A stretch of DNA of 49,560 bases from Planctomycetales bacterium (lineage in GTDB: Bacteria; Planctomycetota; Planctomycetia; Pirellulales; Pirellulaceae): assembly GCA_020426845.1 (NCBI GenBank), contig JAGQPF010000630.1, forward strand, positions 1 to 49,560. Direction: 5' to 3'. Under the pieces are notes generated by a model that was not told where the DNA came from, did not search any database, and was given only the letters and a program-made list of their open reading frames with translations. The position numbers and the translations under genes were made by a program. Positions 40,711 through 49,560 of the stretch are shown in pieces. The first letter of the stretch is position 1. The number at the start of each line of letters is the position of its first letter.

Positions 40711-40765
40711 TTCAACGTTGCCGAGCGAAGCGAGCCAACCGGGCTATTCCGCCTCGCGTTCACCC
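40711..40765 (-). other. attC-like site overlapping a gene 3' end
   Basis: Minus strand: core GGGTGAAC, arm GCGAGGCGGAATAGCCCGG, TTGGCTCGC, arm TTCGCTCGGCAAC and GTTGAAA-like end. It resembles the site at 36167. The stop codon of the gene at 40744 lies inside it. Confidence 0.4.
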
Positions 40766-41160
40766 GGTGGCTCGTCAATCTCTGCACCGTCAACGGTAGT
40801 AGCAAACTGAGCCGTTGACGGTGACGTCCGCTCCCGCGCATCGTCTCGTTCGTCCGCCGAACTGCTCGCGTGGTAGTTGTGAATTGCTAGATTGAGATTT
40901 CGGAACGCACTACGGCAATGATAATTCCCGCCGCACCGTCGTTCGACGCCCCAGAGTTTTGCCCATGCTTCCAGCGGCTCGAAGAAGGGATCAGTCCCAT
41001 GTACGGAACGCGCTGGTGCAAAGATTGCCCGAGTCGCATCATTGGCCAACAGCGGCCGGGCGGCTGGATAGTCGCGACATAGCCGCTCCAGCGGTGCGCC
41101 GATCAGTAGGTACAACAGCACACAACCGACAAACGAGGCGCAGAAGAGCACGGCCGACAT
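40744..41160 (-). CDS. Membrane-anchored hypothetical protein
   Basis: Protein of 138 residues starting MSAVLFCASFVGCVLLYLLI, a single N-terminal membrane helix, followed by a soluble domain (WAKLWGVERRCGGNYHCRSA; RNLNLAIHNYHASSSADERD). The frame is open to 41337, but that extension translates hairpin repeat D (41176-41216), so ATG at 41160 is preferred; ATG at 41244 would include it. Rightmost gene of the minus-strand small-gene region. Function unknown. Confidence 0.55.
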   Translation of the reverse strand: MSAVLFCASFVGCVLLYLLIGAPLERLCRDYPAARPLLANDATRAIFAPARSVHGTDPFFEPLEAWAKLWGVERRCGGNYHCRSAFRNLNLAIHNYHASSSADERDDARERTSPSTAQFATTVDGAEIDEPPGEREAE

Positions 41161-41175
41161 GTTGGGGGCGGTCCA

Positions 41176-41216
41176 CCGGGCCTCACAAGGGTCGCCTGCG
41201 ATGGGGGCCCGACCAG
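41176..41216 (+). repeat. Hairpin repeat, family D
   Basis: Second copy of the 41-43 bp repeat at 35496-35538, opposite orientation: CCGGGCCTCACAAGGGTCGC then CTGCGATGGGGGCCCGACC. It lies just upstream of the gene at 40744. Confidence 0.8.
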
Positions 41217-41459
41217 TCGCCTCGGGAGTGTGGTTCCGCTGCATTTGCCGTCTCCACTCGGGCAAGGGTTTGTTGTCAACTCGCTCGACGCGACGTAGAA
41301 CGCCCCAACCACCCGGCCGCGACGAAAGTTTGCCCAACGCCTGACTTCGCGTCCCGGGTGCATGTTGTTGTTATCCAAGTTTTCCGTTTGCGTTTCAATC
41401 AGCCAGGTCCCGTTGTTCCTTGGACTGTCGCGAGGTTGGAAGAATCTTGTCGTGCCTAC

Positions 41460-41600
41460 GGACGCTCAATACGGCTGCTCGCCGCGCACGGGCGGGGACG
41501 TCCATGCTACAGACGTGTGAGCCGCTGCTTGCAGGCTGGCAGCCTGCACTACGACATGCCGCGCAGCCTGCACTACGACATGCCACGCAGCGTGTTGATC
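41460..41600. repeat. REP-like families B and A in tandem
   Basis: GGCTGCTCGCCGCGCACGGG then CGGGGACGTCCATGCTAC (family B inverted relative to 5914) is followed by GCAGGCTGGCAGCCTGCACT (family A) and a direct repeat of GCAGCCTGCACTACGACATG. The gene-free stretch 41161-41661 shows nothing else apart from repeat D. Confidence 0.75.
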
Positions 41601-41661
41601 TCACTCGAGGGTTGATCGAGAATGGGCGCGTACTTGCTCTCTATTTGCACTCGGCGGCGCC

Positions 41662-44169
41662 ATGTTCCTCCATTCGATATCTCGCACTCTGCTCGTCGGC
41701 TCACTGGCGGTTCTGTTCACTGCGGCGCCATGGGTCGTCGATCATCCAGCCTGTGCCGATGAGCCGGCGGCGACGCCGGTGAGTTCGATTACGGCTCCGC
41801 CGGGGTTTCGCGTCGAACTGCTGCGGTCGGCGGGCAGTGAAGAAGGCTCATGGGTGAGCATGACGTTTGACGACCGAGGCCGCTTGATCCTCGGCTTGGA
41901 TGATGTCGGCGTGGCGCGGCTCACACTGGCCGACGATGCTCGCCAAATTCGCTATGAGAAGCTGGATGAGTCGCTTAAGCATTGTCGCGGCGTCCTTTAC
42001 GCTCACAACAGCCTGTACGTGAACGCGACAAACAGCCAAGGGTTCTATCGCTTGCGCGACACCAATGGCGACGGGCAATTCGATGAACGGAAACTGCTGG
42101 CCCAACTGGATTATCGCAGCCGCTACGGCCATGGCGGCAATCAAGTCGTGCTCGGGCCCGATCAACAGATCTATCTGGTGCATGGCAACGATGTCTCCTT
42201 CCCCGCGGGCGTCGATCCTGCCTCGCCCTACCGCGACCCGCACAACGACTGGCTGCTGCCCAACCCGCACGACGCGGGACAGGACGATCGCGTCGGCTAC
42301 ATCTTGCGGACGGATCCCGAAGGCCGCCGCTGGGAAGTGATCGCAGGCGGGTTTCGCAATCAATTCGACCTGGCCTTCAATGCCGATGGCGAGATGTTCA
42401 CGTACGACGCCGACATGGAATGGGATGTCGGCCAGCCTTGGTACCGGCCAACCCGAATCAATCATGTCGTGACTGGCGGCGAGTACGGTTGGCGGTGGGG
42501 CACCGGCAAGTGGCCCGAGTACTACGAGGACAGCTTGCCGAGCACCGTCGACACGGGCTTGGGTTCGCCAACCGGCGTGGTCTTCGGCACTCGCGGCCGA
42601 TTCCCGGCGCGCTATCGCCAAGCTCTGTTCGCCGCCGACTGGCAAAACGGCCGCATATTGCTCGTCGACCTCAAGCCGCAGGGTGCCAGTTACACCGGCG
42701 CCTACGAGGCGTTTGTCGAGGGAGGGCCGCTGAACGTCTGCGACTTGGAGTTTGGCCCGGATGGCGCACTCTACTTTATTACCGGCGGCCGAGGCTCTCA
42801 GTCCGGGCTCTACCGAGTGGTCTGGACCGGAGACTCAGCGGCGACCGACGAAGCTCCCGACCCCGATCAGGACTCCTCGCGCGCAGCGCGACAGCTGCGA
42901 CAGCTGCGGCGCCAGCTCGAGAACTATCACGTCACTCGCGATCGCCAAGCCGTAGAAATGCTCTGGCCGCACCTGAGCAGCCCGGACCGTTGGCTGCGGT
43001 TCGCGGCGCGCCGCGCGCTGGAGAACCAAGAGGTCACTGCGTGGCGAACTCGCGCACTGCAAGAGTCGCAACCCACGGCCGCAGGCGCTGCGCTGATCGC
43101 CCTCTGTCGAAGCGGCGAGCAGGCAGATCAACAAGCCGTGCTCGCCGCACTGGGGCGATTCGACTTGCAGAGCCTGGCCCCGAGCGACTTACTGGCCATG
43201 CTGCGTGCCTATCAGCTCGCGATGACACGTTGGGGTCAGCCGCCGCGTGGCGACGAGATGGCGGAACGATTGCGCCCGCTCTACCCGCATGCCCGGGCTG
43301 ACGTGAATCACTTGCTCGGCGAGTTGCTGATCTACCTGCAAGACGACAGCGCGGTGCGTTTGACGTTGCCGCGACTGCGCGGGACCTCGCAGGAGGAGCA
43401 GATCCGCGCAGCACGCGCGCTGACCCAAGCTCGCACCGGCTGGAATCTCGAAAGCCGCCGCGAGCTGGTCGAGTGGCTGCTGGCCGCGCGCTCCCTACAA
43501 GGCGGGAAGCTGCTTTCCGATCGGCTACGAGAAATTCGCGACGATTTTCAGGCGGGGCTTTCGGCGACCGAGCGCGAGCAACTGCAAAAGGAGCTCCAGC
43601 GGCTGGACGAGCCCGCTGCGCAGCTGCCGGCATCGACGCGACCCGCCGTGCGGCAGTGGGCCATCCGCGATCTCGCCGACGACCTCGCCGCCGTGTCGGC
43701 CAAGCGATCCTACCAGCGAGGTCGCCAGGCGCTGCTCGCCGCCAACTGCCTTAAATGCCACCGCCTTGGCGTCGAGGGCGCCCCGATCGGGCCCGACCTG
43801 ACGTCCGTCGGTCGTCGCTACGACGCCGCCAAGATTCTGGAATCGCTGATCGAGCCGTCCAAAGTGATCGATCCCAAATATCGTCACACGAGCTATCGGC
43901 TCGAGAGCGGCCGCGTTGTCTCCGGCCGGCCGGTGAGCGTCAGCCGGACCACGATTGTGGTGGAGACCGACCCGCTGACACAGCAGACGATCAACGTCAA
44001 TCGCGACGAGGTCGAGGAGTCTCGGCCTGCGGAAGCCTCGCCGATGCCCTCCGGACTGCTCGACACATTGCATCGCGAGGAGATACTCGACCTGCTGGCC
44101 CTGCTGATGTCGGGCGGGAACCCAGGCGACCAGCGGTTCACCGACTCGGCGGCCCCAGCGACGCGTTGA
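41662..44169 (+). CDS. PVC-type heme-binding CxxCH cytochrome domain protein
   Basis: Secreted protein of 835 residues of the planctomycete/verrucomicrobial type that joins a propeller, a helical repeat and a heme domain. A signal peptide covers about 1-32. Residues about 40-390 form a quinoprotein-glucose-dehydrogenase-like beta-propeller (GYILRTDPEGRRWEVIAGGF; GGEYGWRWGTGKWPEYYED). A HEAT-like helical part follows, then the C-terminal c-type cytochrome with CLKCH at 696-700 and a later methionine-rich stretch (EASPMPSG). Likely an extracytoplasmic electron-transfer dehydrogenase; substrate unknown. ATG start. Its stop lies three bases from the stop of the convergent membrane protein gene. 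Confidence 0.9.
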   Translation: MFLHSISRTLLVGSLAVLFTAAPWVVDHPACADEPAATPVSSITAPPGFRVELLRSAGSEEGSWVSMTFDDRGRLILGLDDVGVARLTLADDARQIRYEKLDESLKHCRGVLYAHNSLYVNATNSQGFYRLRDTNGDGQFDERKLLAQLDYRSRYGHGGNQVVLGPDQQIYLVHGNDVSFPAGVDPASPYRDPHNDWLLPNPHDAGQDDRVGYILRTDPEGRRWEVIAGGFRNQFDLAFNADGEMFTYDADMEWDVGQPWYRPTRINHVVTGGEYGWRWGTGKWPEYYEDSLPSTVDTGLGSPTGVVFGTRGRFPARYRQALFAADWQNGRILLVDLKPQGASYTGAYEAFVEGGPLNVCDLEFGPDGALYFITGGRGSQSGLYRVVWTGDSAATDEAPDPDQDSSRAARQLRQLRRQLENYHVTRDRQAVEMLWPHLSSPDRWLRFAARRALENQEVTAWRTRALQESQPTAAGAALIALCRSGEQADQQAVLAALGRFDLQSLAPSDLLAMLRAYQLAMTRWGQPPRGDEMAERLRPLYPHARADVNHLLGELLIYLQDDSAVRLTLPRLRGTSQEEQIRAARALTQARTGWNLESRRELVEWLLAARSLQGGKLLSDRLREIRDDFQAGLSATEREQLQKELQRLDEPAAQLPASTRPAVRQWAIRDLADDLAAVSAKRSYQRGRQALLAANCLKCHRLGVEGAPIGPDLTSVGRRYDAAKILESLIEPSKVIDPKYRHTSYRLESGRVVSGRPVSVSRTTIVVETDPLTQQTINVNRDEVEESRPAEASPMPSGLLDTLHREEILDLLALLMSGGNPGDQRFTDSAAPATR

Positions 44170-44172
44170 GCT

Positions 44173-45246
44173 TCACGAGGTCGATTCGGCCAGGCCTTCG
44201 ATCTCCACCCATTGAGGCCGCTCGTCCACTTCATGCAGCTGGATGCGCAGGCGGCAGCCGTGCCGTTCGGCTTGCTCGACGCGGACGCTCACTTCCGCGT
44301 CGGCGATGCCCTCCACGGCGATCTTCGGCGGCGCACTTAGCGGCGGCCAAAACGGAATGTGAACGGCGGCTTGGCGAGTCCAGGCGGGAACCTCGACGCG
44401 TTGCCAGAAACTGACCGACTCGCCCTCCGGCAATTGGCGACGCTCGATTCGCTGAGTCAACGCGGGGTCGAGCTCTTCGTCTTCCAAATCAGCCAATTGA
44501 TCAAGGTCGATGGCCGCTGCCTCGAGTGCACCGGCGGGCTGCGATTCGTCTTCGGCATTGGTCGCTGCGCCGGAATCGGCGGCAGTTTCGACGCGAAGTG
44601 GTGCTTCACCCCGGGGAATTACCTCAGCAGGAGACTCCTCGCCGGCCTTCACGACGCCAGCGGCCTCGACACTCTCGACGTCAGCGGCGTCCGAAGCCAG
44701 CTCTGACGCATTGGGGCTGGGCAGCGTTGCACGGGCGAGGGCGCCCATGCTACGTGGGTCAGGCACCTCGGTTGGCGCAGCGGAGGCATTTGGCGCAGCG
44801 GACGCGTTTGGCGCCACCGTAGAGCCGGGCCGCCAGAGCCAGACGAGCGTGGCGATGGCGACAATCGAGATCGGTGGCGTCACCAGCAGCAATCGAGGCA
44901 GCGCAGCGAGGCCGACCAGCATGGCGGCCGAAGCCACCAAGGGATAGTAGCGCCACAAGCCCGCCGCGCCCCTTGAAAGCAGCAGCCGCGAAATGCTGCA
45001 TTGCATGGCGGCTGTCACGATGATGACAGTGAGCGCTGTCAGCGCCGTCGGCATCGCCAAGGCGACGTCGTCCGCACCTGCCGCGGCGCTGCGCCACCAG
45101 AGCGCAGCGCCGATCAGCAGCGATAGCGGCGCCATGACCAGGGACGCCCACCCGGCCGCCTCCGCCAAAGTGCGAGAGAGGCGATGGGTGGCAGCCAGCC
45201 GCAGGGCCGGCGGCCCTCCCGCCAGAGATGGCGATGGGAGCGTCAT
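44173..45246 (-). CDS. Membrane protein with repeat-derived linker
   Basis: Protein of 357 residues. Four membrane helices lie in the first ~140 residues (SLVMAPLSLLIGAALWW; ALTALTVIIVTAAMQCS; YYPLVASAAMLVGLAAL; LLLVTPPISIVAIATLVWLW). A low-complexity Ala/Pro/Asn/Glu linker follows (APNASAAPNASAAP repeats), and a C-terminal beta domain (VHIPFWPPLSAPPKIAVEGI; CRLRIQLHEVDERPQWVEIE). The segment DPRSMGALARATL in the linker is the in-frame translation of a family B REP element (44720-44756). No family recognised. Confidence 0.7.
   Translation of the reverse strand: MTLPSPSLAGGPPALRLAATHRLSRTLAEAAGWASLVMAPLSLLIGAALWWRSAAAGADDVALAMPTALTALTVIIVTAAMQCSISRLLLSRGAAGLWRYYPLVASAAMLVGLAALPRLLLVTPPISIVAIATLVWLWRPGSTVAPNASAAPNASAAPTEVPDPRSMGALARATLPSPNASELASDAADVESVEAAGVVKAGEESPAEVIPRGEAPLRVETAADSGAATNAEDESQPAGALEAAAIDLDQLADLEDEELDPALTQRIERRQLPEGESVSFWQRVEVPAWTRQAAVHIPFWPPLSAPPKIAVEGIADAEVSVRVEQAERHGCRLRIQLHEVDERPQWVEIEGLAESTS
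44720..44756. repeat. REP-like family B core inside a coding sequence
   Basis: GCACGGGCGAGGGCGCCCAT then GCTACGT matches, inverted, the linker of the repeat at 5950-5970 (ATGGGCGTCCTCGCCCGTGC). It is read through in frame by the gene at 44173-45246. Confidence 0.75.
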
Positions 45247-45278
45247 GGCATGCCTCGGAAGCGGTTCAGGACGATTGC

Positions 45279-46448
<1,170 letters not shown>

Positions 46449-46648
46449 AGCTGAAACTCCTGGCCGCTGAAGTCGGCGAATACGAAGGGGAGCGAACGGG
46501 GGTCGAAAGTGATCGATTTTGATCGATCTTGATCAAAAGCGATTGAAGGGGTCGGATGGGATCGGGCCATGATCGACGAAGGCCGGCAATCCGCTCGCTG
46601 GCTGAATCCCGGATTATAGCGGCTTCGCCAGGCGCCAGGAAGTGGCGT

Positions 46649-47500
46649 TCAGGCCCGGCGGAGCAGCAATTCCTGCACGATTTTGTGCATTCGGGGCGCG
46701 GCCGCCGCCGCCGCCTCGACCACTTCGTCGGCGTCCACCTGCTCCGGCGCATCCGGCTTGGCCACGTTGGTGACCAGCGACAAAGCCAGCACTTGCATGC
46801 CGCACTGCGCGGCCGCGATCACCTCGGGAACGGTCGACATGCCGACCACATCGCCCCCAATGCGGCGAAACAACCGGTACTCCGCTCGCGTCTCATACGT
46901 CGGGCCAGTCACCGCCACATAGACTCCGCGATGAGCCACGAACTGCTCGCGCCGCGCCACCCGCTCGGCCAGTTCGATCAGCTCGGTGGTGTAGGGAGCC
47001 GCGTGCTGCCGGGCACTCAATGGCGATGTCGCCTCCAGGGTGTCCTGCGGCGAAGTCCACATCAGATTGATGTGGTCGGCCAGAATCATAATGTCGCCGG
47101 CCGCATAGTGAGGGTTCACGCCCCCGCTGGCGTTGGACACCACCAACGTCCGCACACCCAAGGCGTGCATCACTCGAACCGGCAACGCCAGCTGCGAGAC
47201 GGGATAGCCCTCGTAAAGATGGCAACGCCCCTGCATGGTGACCACCGGCACGCCGTCGAGCCGGCCGCAAATCAGCCGGCTCTTGTGGCTCAGCGCTGTC
47301 GAATGCGGAAAGCCGGGAATCTCTCGGTAAGGCAAGACGACGTCGGCCGCAATATGATCGGCCAGATCGCCGAGGCCCGTGCCGAGAATGATGCCGACTC
47401 GAGCGTCGCCGGCGGCGTCCGATCCGGAGTCGGCCCAGCGCCGGCGCACCACGTCCGCCGCCGACTGCACCACGTCGCGGGCGAATTCCGGCGAGCTCAC
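46649..47500 (-). CDS. Purine nucleoside phosphorylase, class I (N-type)
   Basis: Trimeric-type purine nucleoside phosphorylase of 283 residues (phosphorolysis of purine nucleosides to base and ribose-1-phosphate). GIILGTGLG near 30, MQGRCHLYEGYP, VSNASGGVNPHYAAGDIMIL and TGPTYETRAEYR with the catalytic glutamate are visible. The base-binding position reads LSLVTN, with asparagine as in enzymes specific for 6-oxopurines. GTG start at 47500 overlaps the stop of the upstream paralogue by four bases (GTGA), so the pair is translationally coupled. Confidence 0.9.
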   Translation of the reverse strand: MSSPEFARDVVQSAADVVRRRWADSGSDAAGDARVGIILGTGLGDLADHIAADVVLPYREIPGFPHSTALSHKSRLICGRLDGVPVVTMQGRCHLYEGYPVSQLALPVRVMHALGVRTLVVSNASGGVNPHYAAGDIMILADHINLMWTSPQDTLEATSPLSARQHAAPYTTELIELAERVARREQFVAHRGVYVAVTGPTYETRAEYRLFRRIGGDVVGMSTVPEVIAAAQCGMQVLALSLVTNVAKPDAPEQVDADEVVEAAAAAAPRMHKIVQELLLRRA

Positions 47501-48324
47501 GCCTGCTCCTCGGCCAACACACCCATCACCAACTGACGCAACCGCGGCTCGGCGTCGTTGGCAATGGCGATAATCTTCTCGACGTTCGCCTCTTCCAACG
47601 CATCGGGCAAGCACATGTCCGTGATGATCGAAAAGCCTACCACGCGCATGCCCGCATGCACCGCGGCAATCACCTCCGGCACCGTCGACATGCCGACCAC
47701 GTCGGCGCCGATCAGCCGCAGGAAGCGATACTCGGCGCGAGTCTCCAGGTTCGGTCCGGCCACTGCGACGAACACTCCCTTGTGCGCGACGATGTCCTCG
47801 CGGCGAGCGATTCGCAGCGCGCGGTCCACCAACTCGAGACTGTAGGGCTGCGACATGTCGGGGAATCGCGGGCCGAGCTGGTCATCGTTGATGCCGATCA
47901 GCGGATTGTCGCCCATCAGATTGATGTGGTCCTCGATCACCACAATGTCGCCGCATTGGTGGTGCGGGTTCATGCCGCCCGCCGCGTTGGAGACCACCAG
48001 CAGCTCCGCGCCCATCGCCTTCATCACGCGCACCGGCAGAGTAATCTGCTGCAGCGGGTACCCTTCGTACATGTGAAAGCGGCCTTCCATCACCATCGCG
48101 GGCAGTCCCGCCAACGTGCCGCAAACGAGCCGGCCGCGATGACTCGTCGCCGTCGACTTGAGGAAGTGAGGGATCTCGCCGTATTCGATCTCCGCCTCGA
48201 CATCGATCTGCTCGACCAGGCTTCCCAGCCCGGTGCCCAAAATCACGCCGGCATGGGGCACTTTGTTCCAGTGGCTTTTGATGGCGGCAACCGCCTCCTC
48301 AATCTGCGCGCGAAGATGCAACAT
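47497..48324 (-). CDS. Purine nucleoside phosphorylase, class I (D-type)
   Basis: Second purine nucleoside phosphorylase paralogue, 275 residues. GVILGTGLG, MEGRFHMYEGYP, VSNAAGGMNPHHQCGDIVVI and AGPNLETRAEYRFL are all present. The base-binding position reads FSIITD, aspartate where the downstream paralogue has asparagine; in methylthioadenosine phosphorylases an aspartate here recognises 6-aminopurines. Start at ATG 48324 (MLHLRAQIEEAV); the frame is open far upstream, but that part is low quality and full of repeats. First gene of the coupled pair; metK lies downstream. Confidence 0.9.
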   Translation of the reverse strand: MLHLRAQIEEAVAAIKSHWNKVPHAGVILGTGLGSLVEQIDVEAEIEYGEIPHFLKSTATSHRGRLVCGTLAGLPAMVMEGRFHMYEGYPLQQITLPVRVMKAMGAELLVVSNAAGGMNPHHQCGDIVVIEDHINLMGDNPLIGINDDQLGPRFPDMSQPYSLELVDRALRIARREDIVAHKGVFVAVAGPNLETRAEYRFLRLIGADVVGMSTVPEVIAAVHAGMRVVGFSIITDMCLPDALEEANVEKIIAIANDAEPRLRQLVMGVLAEEQA

Positions 48325-48433
48325 GCGACTTTCCGGCTTTCCAACTTTCAAAGAGGCTCTCGAAATTGGCGGCAACAAGCCGATGCGGCTGGTGCGGCGA
48401 TGCGGTACAGGACGCTCAAGAATACCGCATCGC

Positions 48434-48525
48434 CGACAGTGCGAGAAGCGACCGACAGCGCGAGAAGCGACCGCTGGCGGTAATGATCCGCTTACACGTC
48501 GCACAGGCTGCCAGCCTGTGATGAC
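48434..48525. repeat. 19-bp tandem duplication and REP family A copy
   Basis: CGACAGTGCGAGAAGCGAC at 48434 and CGACAGCGCGAGAAGCGAC at 48453 are adjacent copies; CACAGGCTGCCAGCCTGTG at 48501 is a family A palindrome. The stretch 48325-48584 otherwise shows no gene. Confidence 0.75.
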
Positions 48526-48584
48526 TCCAGGATTGACGATAGCAGTTCGAGACCGCCACAGGGCGAGTGGAGCGGTGTCCGCGA

Positions 48585-49214
48585 TCAAGCGAAGCCGGGA
48601 ACTCGTTTGAGGAACGCCGCGGCCGAGTCGGCAGCCGTCTGCCAGTTGCCCTGCTCCGTGTGGCCCGAGCTCCGGCGCGGCTTGAAGCTGTGATCGCCGT
48701 CCGGCAACCACTCGACCTGAATTGAGTCGCTCAGCCGATAGCCTGACACCTCGTCCAAGTCGCCGAGCGAGTCGCGCTCGCCCTGCAGGATCAGCGTCGG
48801 TGTGCGGATGCTCTCCAGATGCGCCACTCGCAGCTTGTCCGGTTTGCCGGCGGGATGAAAAGGGTAGCCGAGACACACCAACGCCGCCACCTGTTGCTCA
48901 TCGGCAAGCAAGCTCGCCATGCGGCCGCCCATCGACTTGCCGCCAATGGCCAATGGCCGCGGCAGACGAGCAATCACGTCTCGCCAACATTCGAGACATT
49001 TGCGTTCGCCGTCCGGTCCGCGCTTCTTGCCGTCCACACGGCGCAAATGCATGTACTCGAACTCGAACCGCGCCACCCTCACGCCCTGCTCGGCAATTCG
49101 CGCCGCCATGGCGGACATAAAGGGGGTGTCCATCGCCGCGCCGGCGCCATGCGCCAACGCCAGACAAGGACCGGCAGGATCACCGTCAAAGAGTAGCTGC
49201 GGTGAATAGCTCAC
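48585..49214 (-). CDS. Alpha/beta hydrolase, KANL3/Tex30-like
   Basis: Small alpha/beta hydrolase of 209 residues. LALAHGAGAAMDTPFMSAMA is the typical N-terminal block, IGGKSMGGRMASLLA holds the nucleophile serine, LILQGERDSLGDLDE the acid, and PDGDHSFKPRRSSG the histidine. The family is the KANL3/Tex30/YbhB-neighbouring esterase-like group; substrate unknown. GTG at 49214 with GGGAG ten nt upstream is chosen; the longer open frame is an unlikely arginine/serine-rich text that overlaps the next gene antiparallel-free in another frame. Confidence 0.82.
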   Translation of the reverse strand: MSYSPQLLFDGDPAGPCLALAHGAGAAMDTPFMSAMAARIAEQGVRVARFEFEYMHLRRVDGKKRGPDGERKCLECWRDVIARLPRPLAIGGKSMGGRMASLLADEQQVAALVCLGYPFHPAGKPDKLRVAHLESIRTPTLILQGERDSLGDLDEVSGYRLSDSIQVEWLPDGDHSFKPRRSSGHTEQGNWQTAADSAAAFLKRVPGFA

Positions 49215-49248
49215 GACCGTTTGCTCCCGGCGCCACGTATCGTGTTTG

Positions 49249-49560
49249 CTACTGCTTCGCGGGCGGCAGCGGGGCCGCGTAGCCGGCATGAGCGGCGCCA
49301 CGCAGCTGCTCGCCGCGCTGCCAGACTTGGTCCGCCGGCACAATCGGCTGCGGCTCCATTTCAATGCGCACCACTCGCTCGTCGCGAATCTCGCCCGGCC
49401 AGAGGTTTTCGGCGACGAAGTCGATCGGCGTAACTTGATACCAAGGCGCTCGCACATCCTCGGTCACCGTGACCGTCTTGTAGCCGTCCTTGATGACCTG
49501 AATGTCGCGGGCACCATAGTGCGTGAAATCAAACGAGGCGGGCGACGTGCCCGCCAATTG
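49249..49560 (-). CDS. PEGA-domain-like protein, C-terminal part
   Basis: Only the last ~103 codons are inside the window; the gene continues beyond the right edge. ASFDFTHYGARDIQVIKDGY then KTVTVTEDVRAPWYQVTPID is the pattern of a PEGA domain or carboxypeptidase-regulatory-like strand set, followed by DERVVRIEMEPQPIVPADQV and a proline-rich tail. Likely an envelope lipoprotein or surface protein in planctomycetes. It ends 35 bp before the start of the downstream hydrolase on the same strand, so the two may be cotranscribed. Confidence 0.7.
   Translation of the reverse strand, partial: QLAGTSPASFDFTHYGARDIQVIKDGYKTVTVTEDVRAPWYQVTPIDFVAENLWPGEIRDERVVRIEMEPQPIVPADQVWQRGEQLRGAAHAGYAAPLPPAKQ

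Noticed and set aside
46449..46648. SAM-responsive riboswitch upstream of metK
   Set aside because: The leader between metK and the upstream phosphorylase shows no recognisable conserved SAM-I, SAM-II or SAM/SAH core by eye; only a ribosome site (AGGAG) is clear.

Overview
The window looks like a chromosomal segment of a planctomycete (PVC superphylum), most likely Pirellulales-like. The signs are a DUF1501 protein, an 835-residue PVC-type c-type cytochrome with one CxxCH motif, a very large secreted propeller-like protein with SHD1-like (SLA1 homology) segments, a secreted EF-hand protein, high-GC core genes with frequent TTG/GTG starts, and many families of short palindromic repeats between genes. 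No rRNA, tRNA, CRISPR or complete transposase gene was recognised.

Layout. Positions 1-14.3 kb are a conserved core, mostly on the + strand: a Ski2-like helicase, a SWIM/SNF2 helicase, a TlpA-like thioredoxin, a CYTH (CyaB-like) protein sandwiched between two ~102-bp inverted mobile-looking repeats, a lipase-like hydrolase overlapping ruvX, a convergent EF-hand protein, an HExxH protein, a 37-residue membrane peptide, mannose-1-phosphate guanylyltransferase, a DUF1501 protein and an HExxH membrane protein. Positions 14.5-19.1 kb and 23.9-41.2 kb hold about 30 small genes, nearly all on the - strand. They are visibly lower in GC and mostly of unknown function; the recognisable ones are Clp_N, an esterase, a DnaQ-like exonuclease, ATP-grasp, ankyrin, SUKH/SMI1, DinB and DUF1801 proteins plus several zinc-ribbon and one-helix proteins. 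The + strand giant protein gene (19.5-23.4 kb) splits this region. Positions 41.6-49.6 kb return to core genes: the cytochrome, a membrane protein, metK, two tandem purine nucleoside phosphorylases in a 4-nt overlap, an alpha/beta hydrolase and a partial PEGA-like protein cut by the window edge.

The main discovery candidate is that the small-gene region behaves like an integron cassette array without an integrase in view (a CALIN-type cluster or the distal part of a chromosomal integron). I can point to about 19 full or half attC-like sites read on the - strand. They have 5' cores such as GACGAAC or GCCGAAC, 3' cores such as GTTCGTC, GTTCGCC or GTTCGGC, and GC-rich arms that pair with one unpaired adenine at the same place in several sites. 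The 3' core lies about 10-40 bp upstream of the start codon of the next gene in most cases, as expected for gene cassettes. A short fragment resembling a tyrosine recombinase survives on the + strand at 40.5 kb. All assignments come from reading the sequence and its translations by eye; no search or folding was run.
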